A DNA stretch of 13,561 bases, from positions 1-13,561 of the forward strand of contig DATNFP010000144.1 in the NCBI GenBank assembly GCA_035606335.1, read 5' to 3'. Shown one piece after another: positions 7,960-13,561 of this stretch. This stretch comes from DATNFP01 sp035606335. Lineage in GTDB: Bacteria; Bacteroidota; Bacteroidia; Chitinophagales; Chitinophagaceae. How positions within the stretch are numbered: the first letter of the stretch is position 1; each line of letters opens with the position of its first letter. The notes below the pieces were generated by a model that saw nothing but the letters and a program-made list of their open reading frames with translations, was not told the origin of the DNA and made no database searches. The position numbers and the translations under genes were made by a program.

Positions 7960-8046
7960 ATTCTGCTTAACATCAGAATTTAAAAAGATAATGTAACTTG
8001 ATTTTATCAGGCATTCTTCTTTATAAGGCTCTCTCTCGTATGCCTA

Positions 8047-8054
8047 TATTTTTA
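8047..8054 (+). promoter_or_regulatory. Candidate -7 element for the lipoprotein gene
   Basis: TATTTTTA matches the Bacteroidota -7 consensus TAnnTTTG at all but the last position and lies 18 bp before the chosen ATG at 8073. No convincing TTG -33 element was found at the usual distance. If real, it places the transcription start downstream of the alternative starts at 7998 and 8040 and so supports the ATG at 8073. Confidence 0.3.
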
Positions 8055-8072
8055 CTGTTTATTTCTTTCTTT

Positions 8073-9479
8073 ATGAAAACGAACTTTTACAAAAAGGATG
8101 GGCGAGACAATAGCCATTTTTCATTATTGCAATTGGGCATTATCTTATTGCTCGGCTTATCCTTAGTCAATCTGAGTTGTAAAAAAAGTACCAACAACTC
8201 TAATAATAACAATAATAATAACGCTAACCTTACGCCAAATCTACAGCTTCTTGCTGATAGCCTGGTTTCCCCTGTTTACATTGTTGAGGCACCTGATAAT
8301 AGCAAAAGATTGTTCATTGTAGATCAGGTAGGAAAAATATGGATAGTTACTCCTGATGGCAAAAAGCTTCCTCAGCCATTTATAGACATGACAAGCAAAT
8401 TAGTCACGCTGGAAACTTCTTATGATGAGCGTGGTTTGTTAGGTTTGGCTTTTCATCCCAATTTTAAAACCAATGGTAAATTCTACCTTTTTTATACGGC
8501 CCCTCCACGGCCTGGCGGACCCGGATCAGGTTGGAGCAGTTTAACACGCATTTCAGAATTCACCGTTTCCTCATCTGATCCCAACGTAGCAGATATATCT
8601 TCTGAAAAAGTTATTCTTGAAGCGGATCATCCTGAGCTAAACCATAATGGTGGCACTTTAGCATTTGGCCCCGACGGCTACTTATATATCTCCATAGGCG
8701 ATGGTGGCAATGCAGATGATGTAGGTCCCGGCCATGTAACAGATTGGTACAGCATTAATGCGGGCGGCAATGCCCAAAATATCTACGCAAACTTTATGGG
8801 AAAGATCCTTAGGATAGATGTAAATAGTGGCACTCCCTATAATATACCTGCAGACAATCCTTTCCTTAGGTCAAAAGCATTGCCTGAAATATATGCATTT
8901 GGTTTCCGCAATCCTTATCGATTCTCTTTCGATATGGGCGGCACACATCAGTTGATAGTTGGGGATGCTGGCCAATCCCTTTACGAAGAGATCAATGTAG
9001 TAACAAAAGGGGGCAATTATGGCTGGAATGTAAAAGAAGGTTTCATCTGCTTCAATACAGATGACGATGTAGTGCCGCGTACTACTTGCCCAAGTATCGA
9101 CTCGGCTGGCAATCCATTAATTGATCCTGTTATAGCAATGATAAATCACGCAAATCCTAAAGGTGGGGGCTTGGCAACGGTAATTATCGGTGGTTGTGTT
9201 TATCGAGGCACCGCACTACCTGCGTTTCAGGGGAAATATATTTTTGGCATCTTTTCGCAGGATGGTAATCCCAATGCTAAATTATATATGGCTTCCCCTG
9301 CATCATCAGGCACATGGCCTTTCGAGGTGATAAGTCTACGCGATTTTCCAAAGGATCTTGGGCAATATATAAAAGGTTTGGGGCAAGACCTATCAGGAGA
9401 AGTATATGTTGCTACTTCCTCCCAGCAGGGATTAAGTGGCACTACCGGGAAAATATATAAGCTGGTGGGAGTACAATAA
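8073..9479 (+). CDS. PQQ-dependent sugar (glucose/sorbosone) dehydrogenase-family lipoprotein
   Basis: 468 residues from the ATG at 8073. The frame also opens at TTG 7998 and ATG 8040, but only the 8073 start gives a normal signal peptide: a basic N-terminus, hydrophobic IILLLGLSLV, then NLSC with Cys36 as likely lipidation site. KKS and an Asn-rich linker encoded by AAT/AAC repeats (8194-8229) follow. The rest is a six-bladed propeller of the soluble quinoprotein glucose dehydrogenase/aldose sugar dehydrogenase (GSDH) family: GLLGLAFHPNF (121-131), HNGGTLAFGPDGYLY with the likely catalytic His191, SIGDGG, GKILRIDV, RNPYRFSFD, DAGQSLYEEIN (298 onward) and NYGWN. The family oxidises aldoses with PQQ and often calcium; the substrate here is unknown and no PQQ synthesis genes are in view. 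A periplasmic or surface lipoprotein is expected. It stands alone, 7 bp from a convergent small gene. Confidence 0.88.
   Translation: MKTNFYKKDGRDNSHFSLLQLGIILLLGLSLVNLSCKKSTNNSNNNNNNNANLTPNLQLLADSLVSPVYIVEAPDNSKRLFIVDQVGKIWIVTPDGKKLPQPFIDMTSKLVTLETSYDERGLLGLAFHPNFKTNGKFYLFYTAPPRPGGPGSGWSSLTRISEFTVSSSDPNVADISSEKVILEADHPELNHNGGTLAFGPDGYLYISIGDGGNADDVGPGHVTDWYSINAGGNAQNIYANFMGKILRIDVNSGTPYNIPADNPFLRSKALPEIYAFGFRNPYRFSFDMGGTHQLIVGDAGQSLYEEINVVTKGGNYGWNVKEGFICFNTDDDVVPRTTCPSIDSAGNPLIDPVIAMINHANPKGGGLATVIIGGCVYRGTALPAFQGKYIFGIFSQDGNPNAKLYMASPASSGTWPFEVISLRDFPKDLGQYIKGLGQDLSGEVYVATSSQQGLSGTTGKIYKLVGVQ
8194..8229 (+). repeat. AAT/AAC simple repeat encoding an Asn-rich linker
   Basis: A run of mostly AAT/AAC codons gives NNSNNNNNNNAN directly after the lipidated cysteine region. 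It acts as a flexible tether between lipid anchor and propeller. Triplet repeats of this kind can vary in length between strains without breaking the frame. Confidence 0.8.
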
Positions 9480-9486
9480 ATGCTAC

Positions 9487-9636
9487 CTAATGATACTTAA
9501 AATATTGTATCTCACGCTCATGGCGTTTGGCATCTTCCAATGAATCAAATGTGCCTAAGTTTCTTCTTTTATTTGTTTTAGCATCTTTCGTTCTTGAATA
9601 AATGCGGTATTTGCCTGATTTTAATTTCCGTATCAT
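9487..9636 (-). CDS. Conserved small basic protein, 49 residues
   Basis: Reading the minus strand from ATG at 9636-9634 to TAG at 9489-9487 gives 49 residues beginning MIRKLKSGKYRIYSR and ending HEREIQYFKYH. It is strongly basic, with a strand-like start, an N-K-R-R-N-L-G-T-F turn and a helix (SLEDAKRHEREIQYF). The pattern KLKSGKYRxYSRxxD...KRRNLGTF...A..HER.xQYFK matches, from memory, small hypothetical proteins found in many Bacteroidota and some Proteobacteria. The strand-then-helix layout with a G-T-F hinge resembles the Arm/AP2-type DNA-binding domains at the N-terminus of tyrosine recombinases, so nucleic-acid binding is a reasonable guess but unproven. It converges on the lipoprotein gene with 7 bp between stops and diverges from the methyltransferase gene across 95 bp. 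Confidence 0.8.
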   Translation of the reverse strand: MIRKLKSGKYRIYSRTKDAKTNKRRNLGTFDSLEDAKRHEREIQYFKYH

Positions 9637-9731
9637 AGCCTTACGATTTACAAGGGGAAACGTAAAACATCATGCCTCATGCTATGATTTGAAGAATTAT
9701 TAACTTGGCTTTAAAGTTATAACTATACTTT
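9637..9731. promoter_or_regulatory. Divergent intergenic region between the small basic protein and methyltransferase genes
   Basis: 95 bp that must hold both promoters if the two genes are transcribed independently. On the minus strand TACGTTTC (+ strand 9658-9665 region) is a near match to TAnnTTTG about 22 bp before the small gene. On the plus strand nothing matches the consensus well. No palindromic operator stands out. Confidence 0.3.
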
Positions 9732-10259
9732 ATGCAGATTAGCGAAGCTGTTGCACTACTGGCAAATAATGGATTCCCTCAATCAGGATCACAAATATGG
9801 GCCGATCTTGGATGTGGTGAGGGCACCTTTACTCTTGCGTTAGCTCATCTGTTACAGAAAGGCAGCCTTATTTATGCAATAGATAAAAACAAAACTGCAT
9901 TAAATAAAATACCCGATCATTACGAATCTGTATTTATTGAAAAAACCTTTGCTGATTTTGCGGCAGAAAAACTATCATTCATAAATGCCGATGGCATACT
10001 CATGGCTAATTCATTACACTTTATAAAAGATAAAGTTTCATTTATTAAAGCTGCAAAACAATATTTGAAACCCAATCATTGTTTTTTAATAGTGGAATAT
10101 GATATGGATAAATCCAATCCATGGGTGCCGTACCCGGTTAGCTTTTCATCATTGCAACAACTATTCACATCATTAGGATATATACAAATTACCAAACTGC
10201 ACACAAAGCCATCTGTTTATCGTAAAGAGAATATTTACTCAGCAATAATTGCTATTTAG
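9732..10259 (+). CDS. Class I SAM-dependent methyltransferase, small
   Basis: 175 residues, no signal peptide, probably cytoplasmic. Motif I is WADLGCGEGTF (residues 23-33), the glycine-rich SAM-binding loop. The acidic residue ending strand 2 is Asp51 in IYAIDKN, where the ribose hydroxyls usually bind. ADGILMANSLHFIKD (86-100) fills the place of motifs IV and V, and FLIVEYD is a later core strand. This is a minimal Rossmann-fold methyltransferase of the UbiE/methyltransf_11/25 type. No substrate-recognition domain is visible, so target and pathway cannot be named. The ATG at 9732 follows a stop-rich leader and gives motif I at the usual distance. The gene converges with the S8 protease gene, stops only 4 bp apart, and no terminator hairpin is visible between them. 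Confidence 0.85.
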   Translation: MQISEAVALLANNGFPQSGSQIWADLGCGEGTFTLALAHLLQKGSLIYAIDKNKTALNKIPDHYESVFIEKTFADFAAEKLSFINADGILMANSLHFIKDKVSFIKAAKQYLKPNHCFLIVEYDMDKSNPWVPYPVSFSSLQQLFTSLGYIQITKLHTKPSVYRKENIYSAIIAI

Positions 10260-10263
10260 CCAC

Positions 10264-11739
10264 TTATTTACCTTCAGCTATCAGTTCATCTACCGCTGCT
10301 TCTGCATTTACAATACCTCCTGATACACATAGCTGATCCAGTTTTGCGTACAGTGATTTGTGGCCCGGCACACGCACATCTCCATCGTAATGCGTTACTG
10401 TTTTCATTAATACAGCTTTTACTTCGCTTGCTTTTAATTCTGGGAAATAACTGCGTATCATCGCCGCAACACCTGTTACCATTGGGGCTGCCATGCTTGT
10501 CCCATCTTCTTTTCCGTATTTATTACCCGGTAGCGTAGAATATATCCTTACTCCGGGTGCAAACATATCCACGGTCTTTTCTCCCCAGTTAGAAAATGAG
10601 GCGATCAGTCTTTTACTTTTTTTGCCGCTCGCACCCACTTCTATCCAGTTATCAGCCACACTTCCGGAGAGATAGCGTGGATTAGGGTACGATGGCATAG
10701 TATCAGTATTTCTCGATTCATTACCCGAAGCACAAACAATCAGTACGTCTTTACTACTTGCATATGCTATCGCAGAATCTACAGATCCTTTATTAGGTGA
10801 TTCATATTTCCCAAAGCTCATATTAATTACCGACGCGCCATTATCCACTGCATAGCGTATTGCATTCGCTACATCTTTATCTCGCTCATCTCCCGATGGC
10901 ACCGTACGTATTGGCATAATGAGTACATTATTGGCAATACCATCCATACCAATATGATTGTGTCTTATGGCTGCTATAATACCTGATACATGTGTACCAT
11001 GTAATGGGTCTGGCCCCGAAACGTCATTATTACCATAATATCGTTCAGACATATTTTCAGGATGGTCGCCGACAATTGAAGCTCGCATCGAATCAGCATC
11101 CATTTTGTTGTAGGGAACAGCATTTACCTCCACTTCTTTCTCTTCTGCTATTTGCATGTCTATACTCCGGCCACCTGCCAAATGGAGTATCTGTCTCCAG
11201 AACCATTTCCTGTCAAGCTTATATAAGAATACCATGCCTCTTGCTTCACCCTGTCGTTGTTTTTGGGCTTTCTCATATTTTATTCGCAGCTTTTTATATG
11301 TTTCAAATTCTTTTGTATCCGCTACCGATAAGTGAGTAGTATCTACGCCTTTAAACTTCCGCACGTATTTTTGGTACGTACGCGTCTTTTCTTCTGCTTC
11401 ATACTCAATGTCGCCATTTTTACCGCCTATAAAATCCCATCCGTGTACATCATCTGCATAGCCATTCCTATCATCGTCTATTCCATTTCCGGGTATTTCT
11501 TTAGTATTAGTCCAGATTATTCCTTTCAGGTCTTCCTGGTTTGTATCCACTCCACCATCTATTACGGCTACAATTATTTTTTTAGACGGTCTGTTTCCAA
11601 GTTTCTTATAGGCTTCTTCCACACTCATTCCATACACATGGTTCTTCTTATGGCTCAGCAATTGCCAATTATGCTTTTTAGCATGAGCATTAGAGAAAGG
11701 GATCACAAAAAAAAGGGTTATCGCTAAGGTCTTATACAT
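10264..11739 (-). CDS. Exported subtilisin-family (S8) serine protease
   Basis: 491 residues. The N-terminus is a signal peptide (MYKTLAITLFFVIPFSNAHA, cleavage after residue 20). The catalytic triad is complete: Asp61 in AVIDGGVD, His247 in HGTHVSG and Ser415 in GTSMAAP, with the oxyanion Asn340 in ASGN. There is almost no propeptide, since only about 40 residues separate the signal peptide from Asp61. Between Asp and His lie 185 residues, against about 30 in subtilisin. The insert begins with an acidic GNGIDDDRNGYADD segment (81-97), possibly calcium-binding, and continues with a Lys/Glu-rich helical stretch (about 115-170). No T9SS sorting domain or membrane anchor follows the catalytic domain, which suggests a periplasmic enzyme. 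Substrate unknown. The start is the ATG at 11739-11737, embedded in the palindrome TATACATGTATA. Confidence 0.92.
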   Translation of the reverse strand: MYKTLAITLFFVIPFSNAHAKKHNWQLLSHKKNHVYGMSVEEAYKKLGNRPSKKIIVAVIDGGVDTNQEDLKGIIWTNTKEIPGNGIDDDRNGYADDVHGWDFIGGKNGDIEYEAEEKTRTYQKYVRKFKGVDTTHLSVADTKEFETYKKLRIKYEKAQKQRQGEARGMVFLYKLDRKWFWRQILHLAGGRSIDMQIAEEKEVEVNAVPYNKMDADSMRASIVGDHPENMSERYYGNNDVSGPDPLHGTHVSGIIAAIRHNHIGMDGIANNVLIMPIRTVPSGDERDKDVANAIRYAVDNGASVINMSFGKYESPNKGSVDSAIAYASSKDVLIVCASGNESRNTDTMPSYPNPRYLSGSVADNWIEVGASGKKSKRLIASFSNWGEKTVDMFAPGVRIYSTLPGNKYGKEDGTSMAAPMVTGVAAMIRSYFPELKASEVKAVLMKTVTHYDGDVRVPGHKSLYAKLDQLCVSGGIVNAEAAVDELIAEGK

Positions 11740-11744
11740 GTATA
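11733..11744. promoter_or_regulatory. 12-bp perfect palindrome over the protease start codon
   Basis: TATACATGTATA is perfectly self-complementary and contains the minus-strand start codon of the S8 protease gene. It could be an operator half-site pair or an RNA structure limiting translation, or chance. Confidence 0.25.
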
Positions 11745-11932
11745 CTTATTGAATGGTGTACCTGCAAAATAGTACGTATGCATATATTAAAAAAGGTTAC
11801 CCTCTGGAAAACTGTTTCTTTTTATTTAAAAAAAGGTTAAATCAATCAGCCTTTGCCTGTTCATGCTACAATTAATTCCTTCCCCGGGGTTTGTTGTTGC
11901 TAACTTTTTTATACGCTTGAGAAAATTGGATA

Positions 11933-11940
11933 TATTTTTG
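11933..11940 (+). promoter_or_regulatory. Consensus -7 element TATTTTTG inside the spacer
   Basis: TATTTTTG fits TAnnTTTG exactly. The nearest upstream TTG (11917-11919) is only 13 nt away, shorter than the usual spacing of about 19-21. It would start a transcript near 11946, just before the possible 38-residue ORF and about 285 nt before mqo. Confidence 0.4.
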
Positions 11941-11956
11941 TACTCGGAGAACACTT

Positions 11957-12073
11957 ATGCATTCTGAAAGTAGTTTCTATTCCAGGACGAGGCAGCAAAA
12001 GAAAGGCAGCAATCTATGGGGCATAAATGGGGAATCATTGAGGCACACCGTTACATTATGCAATAATATATAA
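11957..12073 (+). CDS. Possible 38-residue ORF or leader peptide
   Basis: ATG at 11957 to TAA at 12071-12073 encodes 38 residues beginning MHSESSFYSRTRQQKKG and ending TLCNNI. It is polar and basic with no membrane segment or recognised motif. In its favour: a consensus -7 box lies 16 bp upstream, and GGAG (11946-11949) stands 7 nt before the ATG, a Shine-Dalgarno site being unusual for this phylum. Against it: short length, no known relatives, and location inside a repeat-rich spacer. The same transcript could instead be a non-coding RNA or a long mqo leader. Confidence 0.25.
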   Translation: MHSESSFYSRTRQQKKGSNLWGINGESLRHTVTLCNNI

Positions 12074-12201
12074 CCAGGCAATACCAGTGTTTATAAATCA
12101 TTTATCTGCGATAAATTCCCCAAAACAGTTTTTTATTTCCAATGGGAAATCCGGAAAGAATACTATAATAATTAAGTAACCTTTTTAACAACAAGATACT
12201 T

Positions 12202-12209
12202 TAGATTTG
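12202..12209 (+). promoter_or_regulatory. Promoter -7 element of mqo
   Basis: TAGATTTG fits the Bacteroidota -7 consensus TAnnTTTG exactly, 21 bp before the mqo ATG at 12231. The -33 region has only a T-run (12182-12186), no TTG. Transcription would start near 12215, leaving a leader of about 16 nt. Confidence 0.6.
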
Positions 12210-12230
12210 ACCTCACAACCCACCTCAAAA

Positions 12231-13561
12231 ATGCATTTAAGAAATCATACTACTGAAACTTCAACTGATATAGTTTTAATAGGCGGCGGAATTATGAGCG
12301 CTACGCTTGGCACATTGCTCAATGAATTGCAGCCGGGTATTAAAATAGAAATTTTTGAGCGGCTGGATAAGGTCGCTGCCGAAAGCTCTGCTGCATGGAA
12401 CAATGCGGGAACGGGACATTCGGCATTTTGTGAATTAAATTATACTCCTCTACAGGGAGATAAGGTAGATATTTCCAAAGCGCTTCACATCACAGAGTCA
12501 TTCGAGATCTCAAAGCAGTTGTGGTCATATCTCATACAGCAAAAATTTATCCAATCTCCCAATTCGTTTATAAACAGTATCCCTCACATGAGTTTTGTAT
12601 GGGGAGATGACAATGTAGCGTATCTGAAGAAACGGTATGATGCAATGCGCGCACATCATTTTTATAAAGACATTCAGTATGCTGACGATTATGAGCAGTT
12701 GGCTGAATGGATCCCTCTCATTATGGAAGGTCGTGATAAATCAGAAAAAGTAGCAGCAACAAGAATTGAGATTGGTACCGATGTAAATTTTGGGACTTTA
12801 ACTAATAATCTTTTTGATCACTTAAAAACGCAGGAAGGAGTCACCCTCCACCTGAACCATGAAGTTCACGACTTACATCAGGATAATGATGGATATTGGC
12901 ATCTGCATATAGAAGACATTAAAGGGAAACAAAAAAAGTCAGTTAAGGCAAAATTTGTTTTCATAGGTGCGGGAGGTGGTGCATTGCCATTACTTGAAAA
13001 ATCTCATATACCTGAAGGTAAAGGTTACGGAGGATTTCCTGTAGGTGGTCAATGGTTAAGCTGTGAAAATCGTAGCATTATAGAACGCCATCATGCAAAA
13101 GTATATGGCAAAGCAGGAGTTGGAACGCCTCCAATGTCTGTACCACATCTTGATTCAAGAGTGATCAATGGAAAACGTGAATTACTTTTTGGCCCGTATG
13201 CCGGCTTTTCAACAAAATTTCTGAAAAAAGGCTCATGGCTCGATTTGCCATTATCAATTAGGGTAAATAATATCAGGCCCATGGTGCTTGCAGGCATTCA
13301 CAACATCCCGCTTACAAAATATCTTATTGAGCAAGTTCGCATGACTCCGGAAGAACGTTTTAAAGACCTCCAGGATTTTTTCCCGGAAGCAAGAATGGAA
13401 GATTGGGAATTAAAAATTGCAGGGCAGCGTGTACAGGTCATTAAAAAGGATGAAAAAGAGGGCGGTATTCTGGAATTCGGTACAGAGATCGTAAGTTCAG
13501 CCGACTGCTCAATTGCAGCGTTATTAGGTGCATCTCCGGGCGCATCTACATCAGTAGCCAT
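12231..13561 (+). CDS. mqo: Malate:quinone oxidoreductase, 3'-truncated by the window edge
   Basis: 443 complete codons are visible; the family is usually about 490-500 residues, so roughly the last 50 are missing. The enzyme is an FAD-dependent peripheral membrane protein that oxidises malate to oxaloacetate and passes electrons to the quinone pool, linking TCA cycle and respiratory chain. Visible evidence: the dinucleotide-binding IGGGIMSATLG (17-27) with the ribose-binding Glu43 in IFERLD; the hallmark SSAAWNNAGTGHSAFCELNYTP stretch (52-73); then SFVWG, FGPYAGFSTKFLK, an AGQRVQVI segment and LLGASPGASTSV near the visible end. The ATG at 12231 is 21 bp after a consensus -7 box, and no earlier in-frame start is plausible. 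The gene is divergent from the protease gene and appears to have its own promoter. The minus-strand open frames at 13091-13561 are shadows of this gene. Confidence 0.95.
   Translation, partial: MHLRNHTTETSTDIVLIGGGIMSATLGTLLNELQPGIKIEIFERLDKVAAESSAAWNNAGTGHSAFCELNYTPLQGDKVDISKALHITESFEISKQLWSYLIQQKFIQSPNSFINSIPHMSFVWGDDNVAYLKKRYDAMRAHHFYKDIQYADDYEQLAEWIPLIMEGRDKSEKVAATRIEIGTDVNFGTLTNNLFDHLKTQEGVTLHLNHEVHDLHQDNDGYWHLHIEDIKGKQKKSVKAKFVFIGAGGGALPLLEKSHIPEGKGYGGFPVGGQWLSCENRSIIERHHAKVYGKAGVGTPPMSVPHLDSRVINGKRELLFGPYAGFSTKFLKKGSWLDLPLSIRVNNIRPMVLAGIHNIPLTKYLIEQVRMTPEERFKDLQDFFPEARMEDWELKIAGQRVQVIKKDEKEGGILEFGTEIVSSADCSIAALLGASPGASTSVA

Larger units (their letters stand above)
11787..12188. repeat. 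Nested pair of inverted repeats in the protease-mqo spacer
   Basis: TTAAAAAAGGTTAC (11787-11800) is mirrored by GTAACCTTTTTAA (12176-12188), differing by one A in the run. Inside it AAAACTGTTT (11808-11817) is mirrored exactly by AAACAGTTTT (12123-12132). A further direct copy of the outer motif lies at 11826-11840. The distances between motifs differ in the two arms (7 nt against 43 nt). There are no matching target-site duplications next to the ends. Confidence 0.5.
11740..12230. other. Long divergent spacer between protease and mqo genes
   Basis: 491 bp between divergent genes. It contains dispersed inverted repeats (11787-11800 with 12176-12188; 11808-11817 with 12123-12132), a second copy of the AAAAAAGGTTAA motif (11826-11840), a GC palindrome CCCCGGGG (11882-11889), a -7-like box at 11933-11940, a possible 38-residue ORF (11957-12073), a hairpin ATTTCC/GGAAAT (12135-12150), and the mqo promoter box. 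No tRNA or recognised RNA family was seen. Confidence 0.6.

Noticed and set aside
7998..8072. Longer N-terminus for the PQQ-dehydrogenase-family lipoprotein (TTG at 7998 or ATG at 8040)
   Set aside because: It would place a second hydrophobic stretch before the real signal peptide. The ATG at 8073 gives a standard lipoprotein signal ending at Cys36.
10344..11727. Open frames of 60-131 codons on the plus strand across the protease gene
   Set aside because: They are shadows of the minus-strand protease, which has a full signal peptide and catalytic triad; their translations show no domain pattern.
11940..12130. 6S RNA or another known RNA in the protease-mqo spacer
   Set aside because: I could not fold it into the long, centrally bulged hairpin expected of 6S RNA, and no other RNA family signature was seen.
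11787..12188. Insertion sequence or MITE bounded by the TTAAAAAAGGTTAC inverted repeats
   Set aside because: No target-site duplication adjoins the ends, the arms are short and A/T-dominated, and there is no transposase. It is kept only as a repeat observation.
13091..13561. Two minus-strand open frames at the window end
   Set aside because: They lie antisense to mqo, whose reading frame is continuous through this region and has clear family motifs.
1..13561. CRISPR array, toxin-antitoxin pair, restriction or other defence system, prophage
   Set aside because: No regularly spaced repeats, no characteristic gene pairs and no phage or nuclease genes are present. The methyltransferase is a small-molecule-type Rossmann protein without DNA-methylase motifs such as DPPY or PCQ.

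Overview
The window looks like ordinary chromosome of a Bacteroidota bacterium, most likely near Chitinophagaceae. The grounds are a type IX secretion (T9SS) C-terminal sorting domain on a very large secreted protein, AT-rich DNA, a Bacteroidota-type lipoprotein signal, almost no Shine-Dalgarno sites, and -7 elements of the TAnnTTTG type. The family-level placement is inference.

Layout. 2-328 (+): 3' part of a DinB-family protein cut by the window edge. 329-516: a spacer with four good inverted repeats. 517-759 (+): an 80-residue protein of unknown function. 760-1156: non-coding. 1157-7909 (+): a 2250-residue secreted protein with a signal peptide, an alpha/beta-hydrolase (esterase-like) domain with an intact Ser-Asp-His triad, Ig-like, fibronectin type III and PA14-like modules, three copies of an unassigned module of about 170 residues, and a T9SS type A sorting domain. 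A strong terminator follows at 7927-7959. 8073-9479 (+): a lipoprotein of the PQQ-dependent glucose/sorbosone dehydrogenase family. 9487-9636 (-): a 49-residue basic protein. 9732-10259 (+): a small class I SAM-dependent methyltransferase. 10264-11739 (-): an exported subtilisin-family (S8) protease. 11740-12230: a long spacer with dispersed inverted repeats, a candidate promoter and a possible 38-residue ORF. 12231 to the window end (+): malate:quinone oxidoreductase, cut at its 3' end.

How the genes relate. The T9SS esterase-like giant, the sugar-dehydrogenase-like lipoprotein and the exported protease would all act at or outside the cell envelope, which suits a lifestyle of degrading polymers. 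They are not one operon: a terminator separates the first two and the protease is on the opposite strand. Mqo is central metabolism (TCA cycle and respiratory chain) with its own promoter. I see no defence system, mobile element, CRISPR array, tRNA or rRNA. The most unusual content is the unassigned triplicated module in the giant protein and the structured non-coding spacers at 329-516 and 11740-12230.
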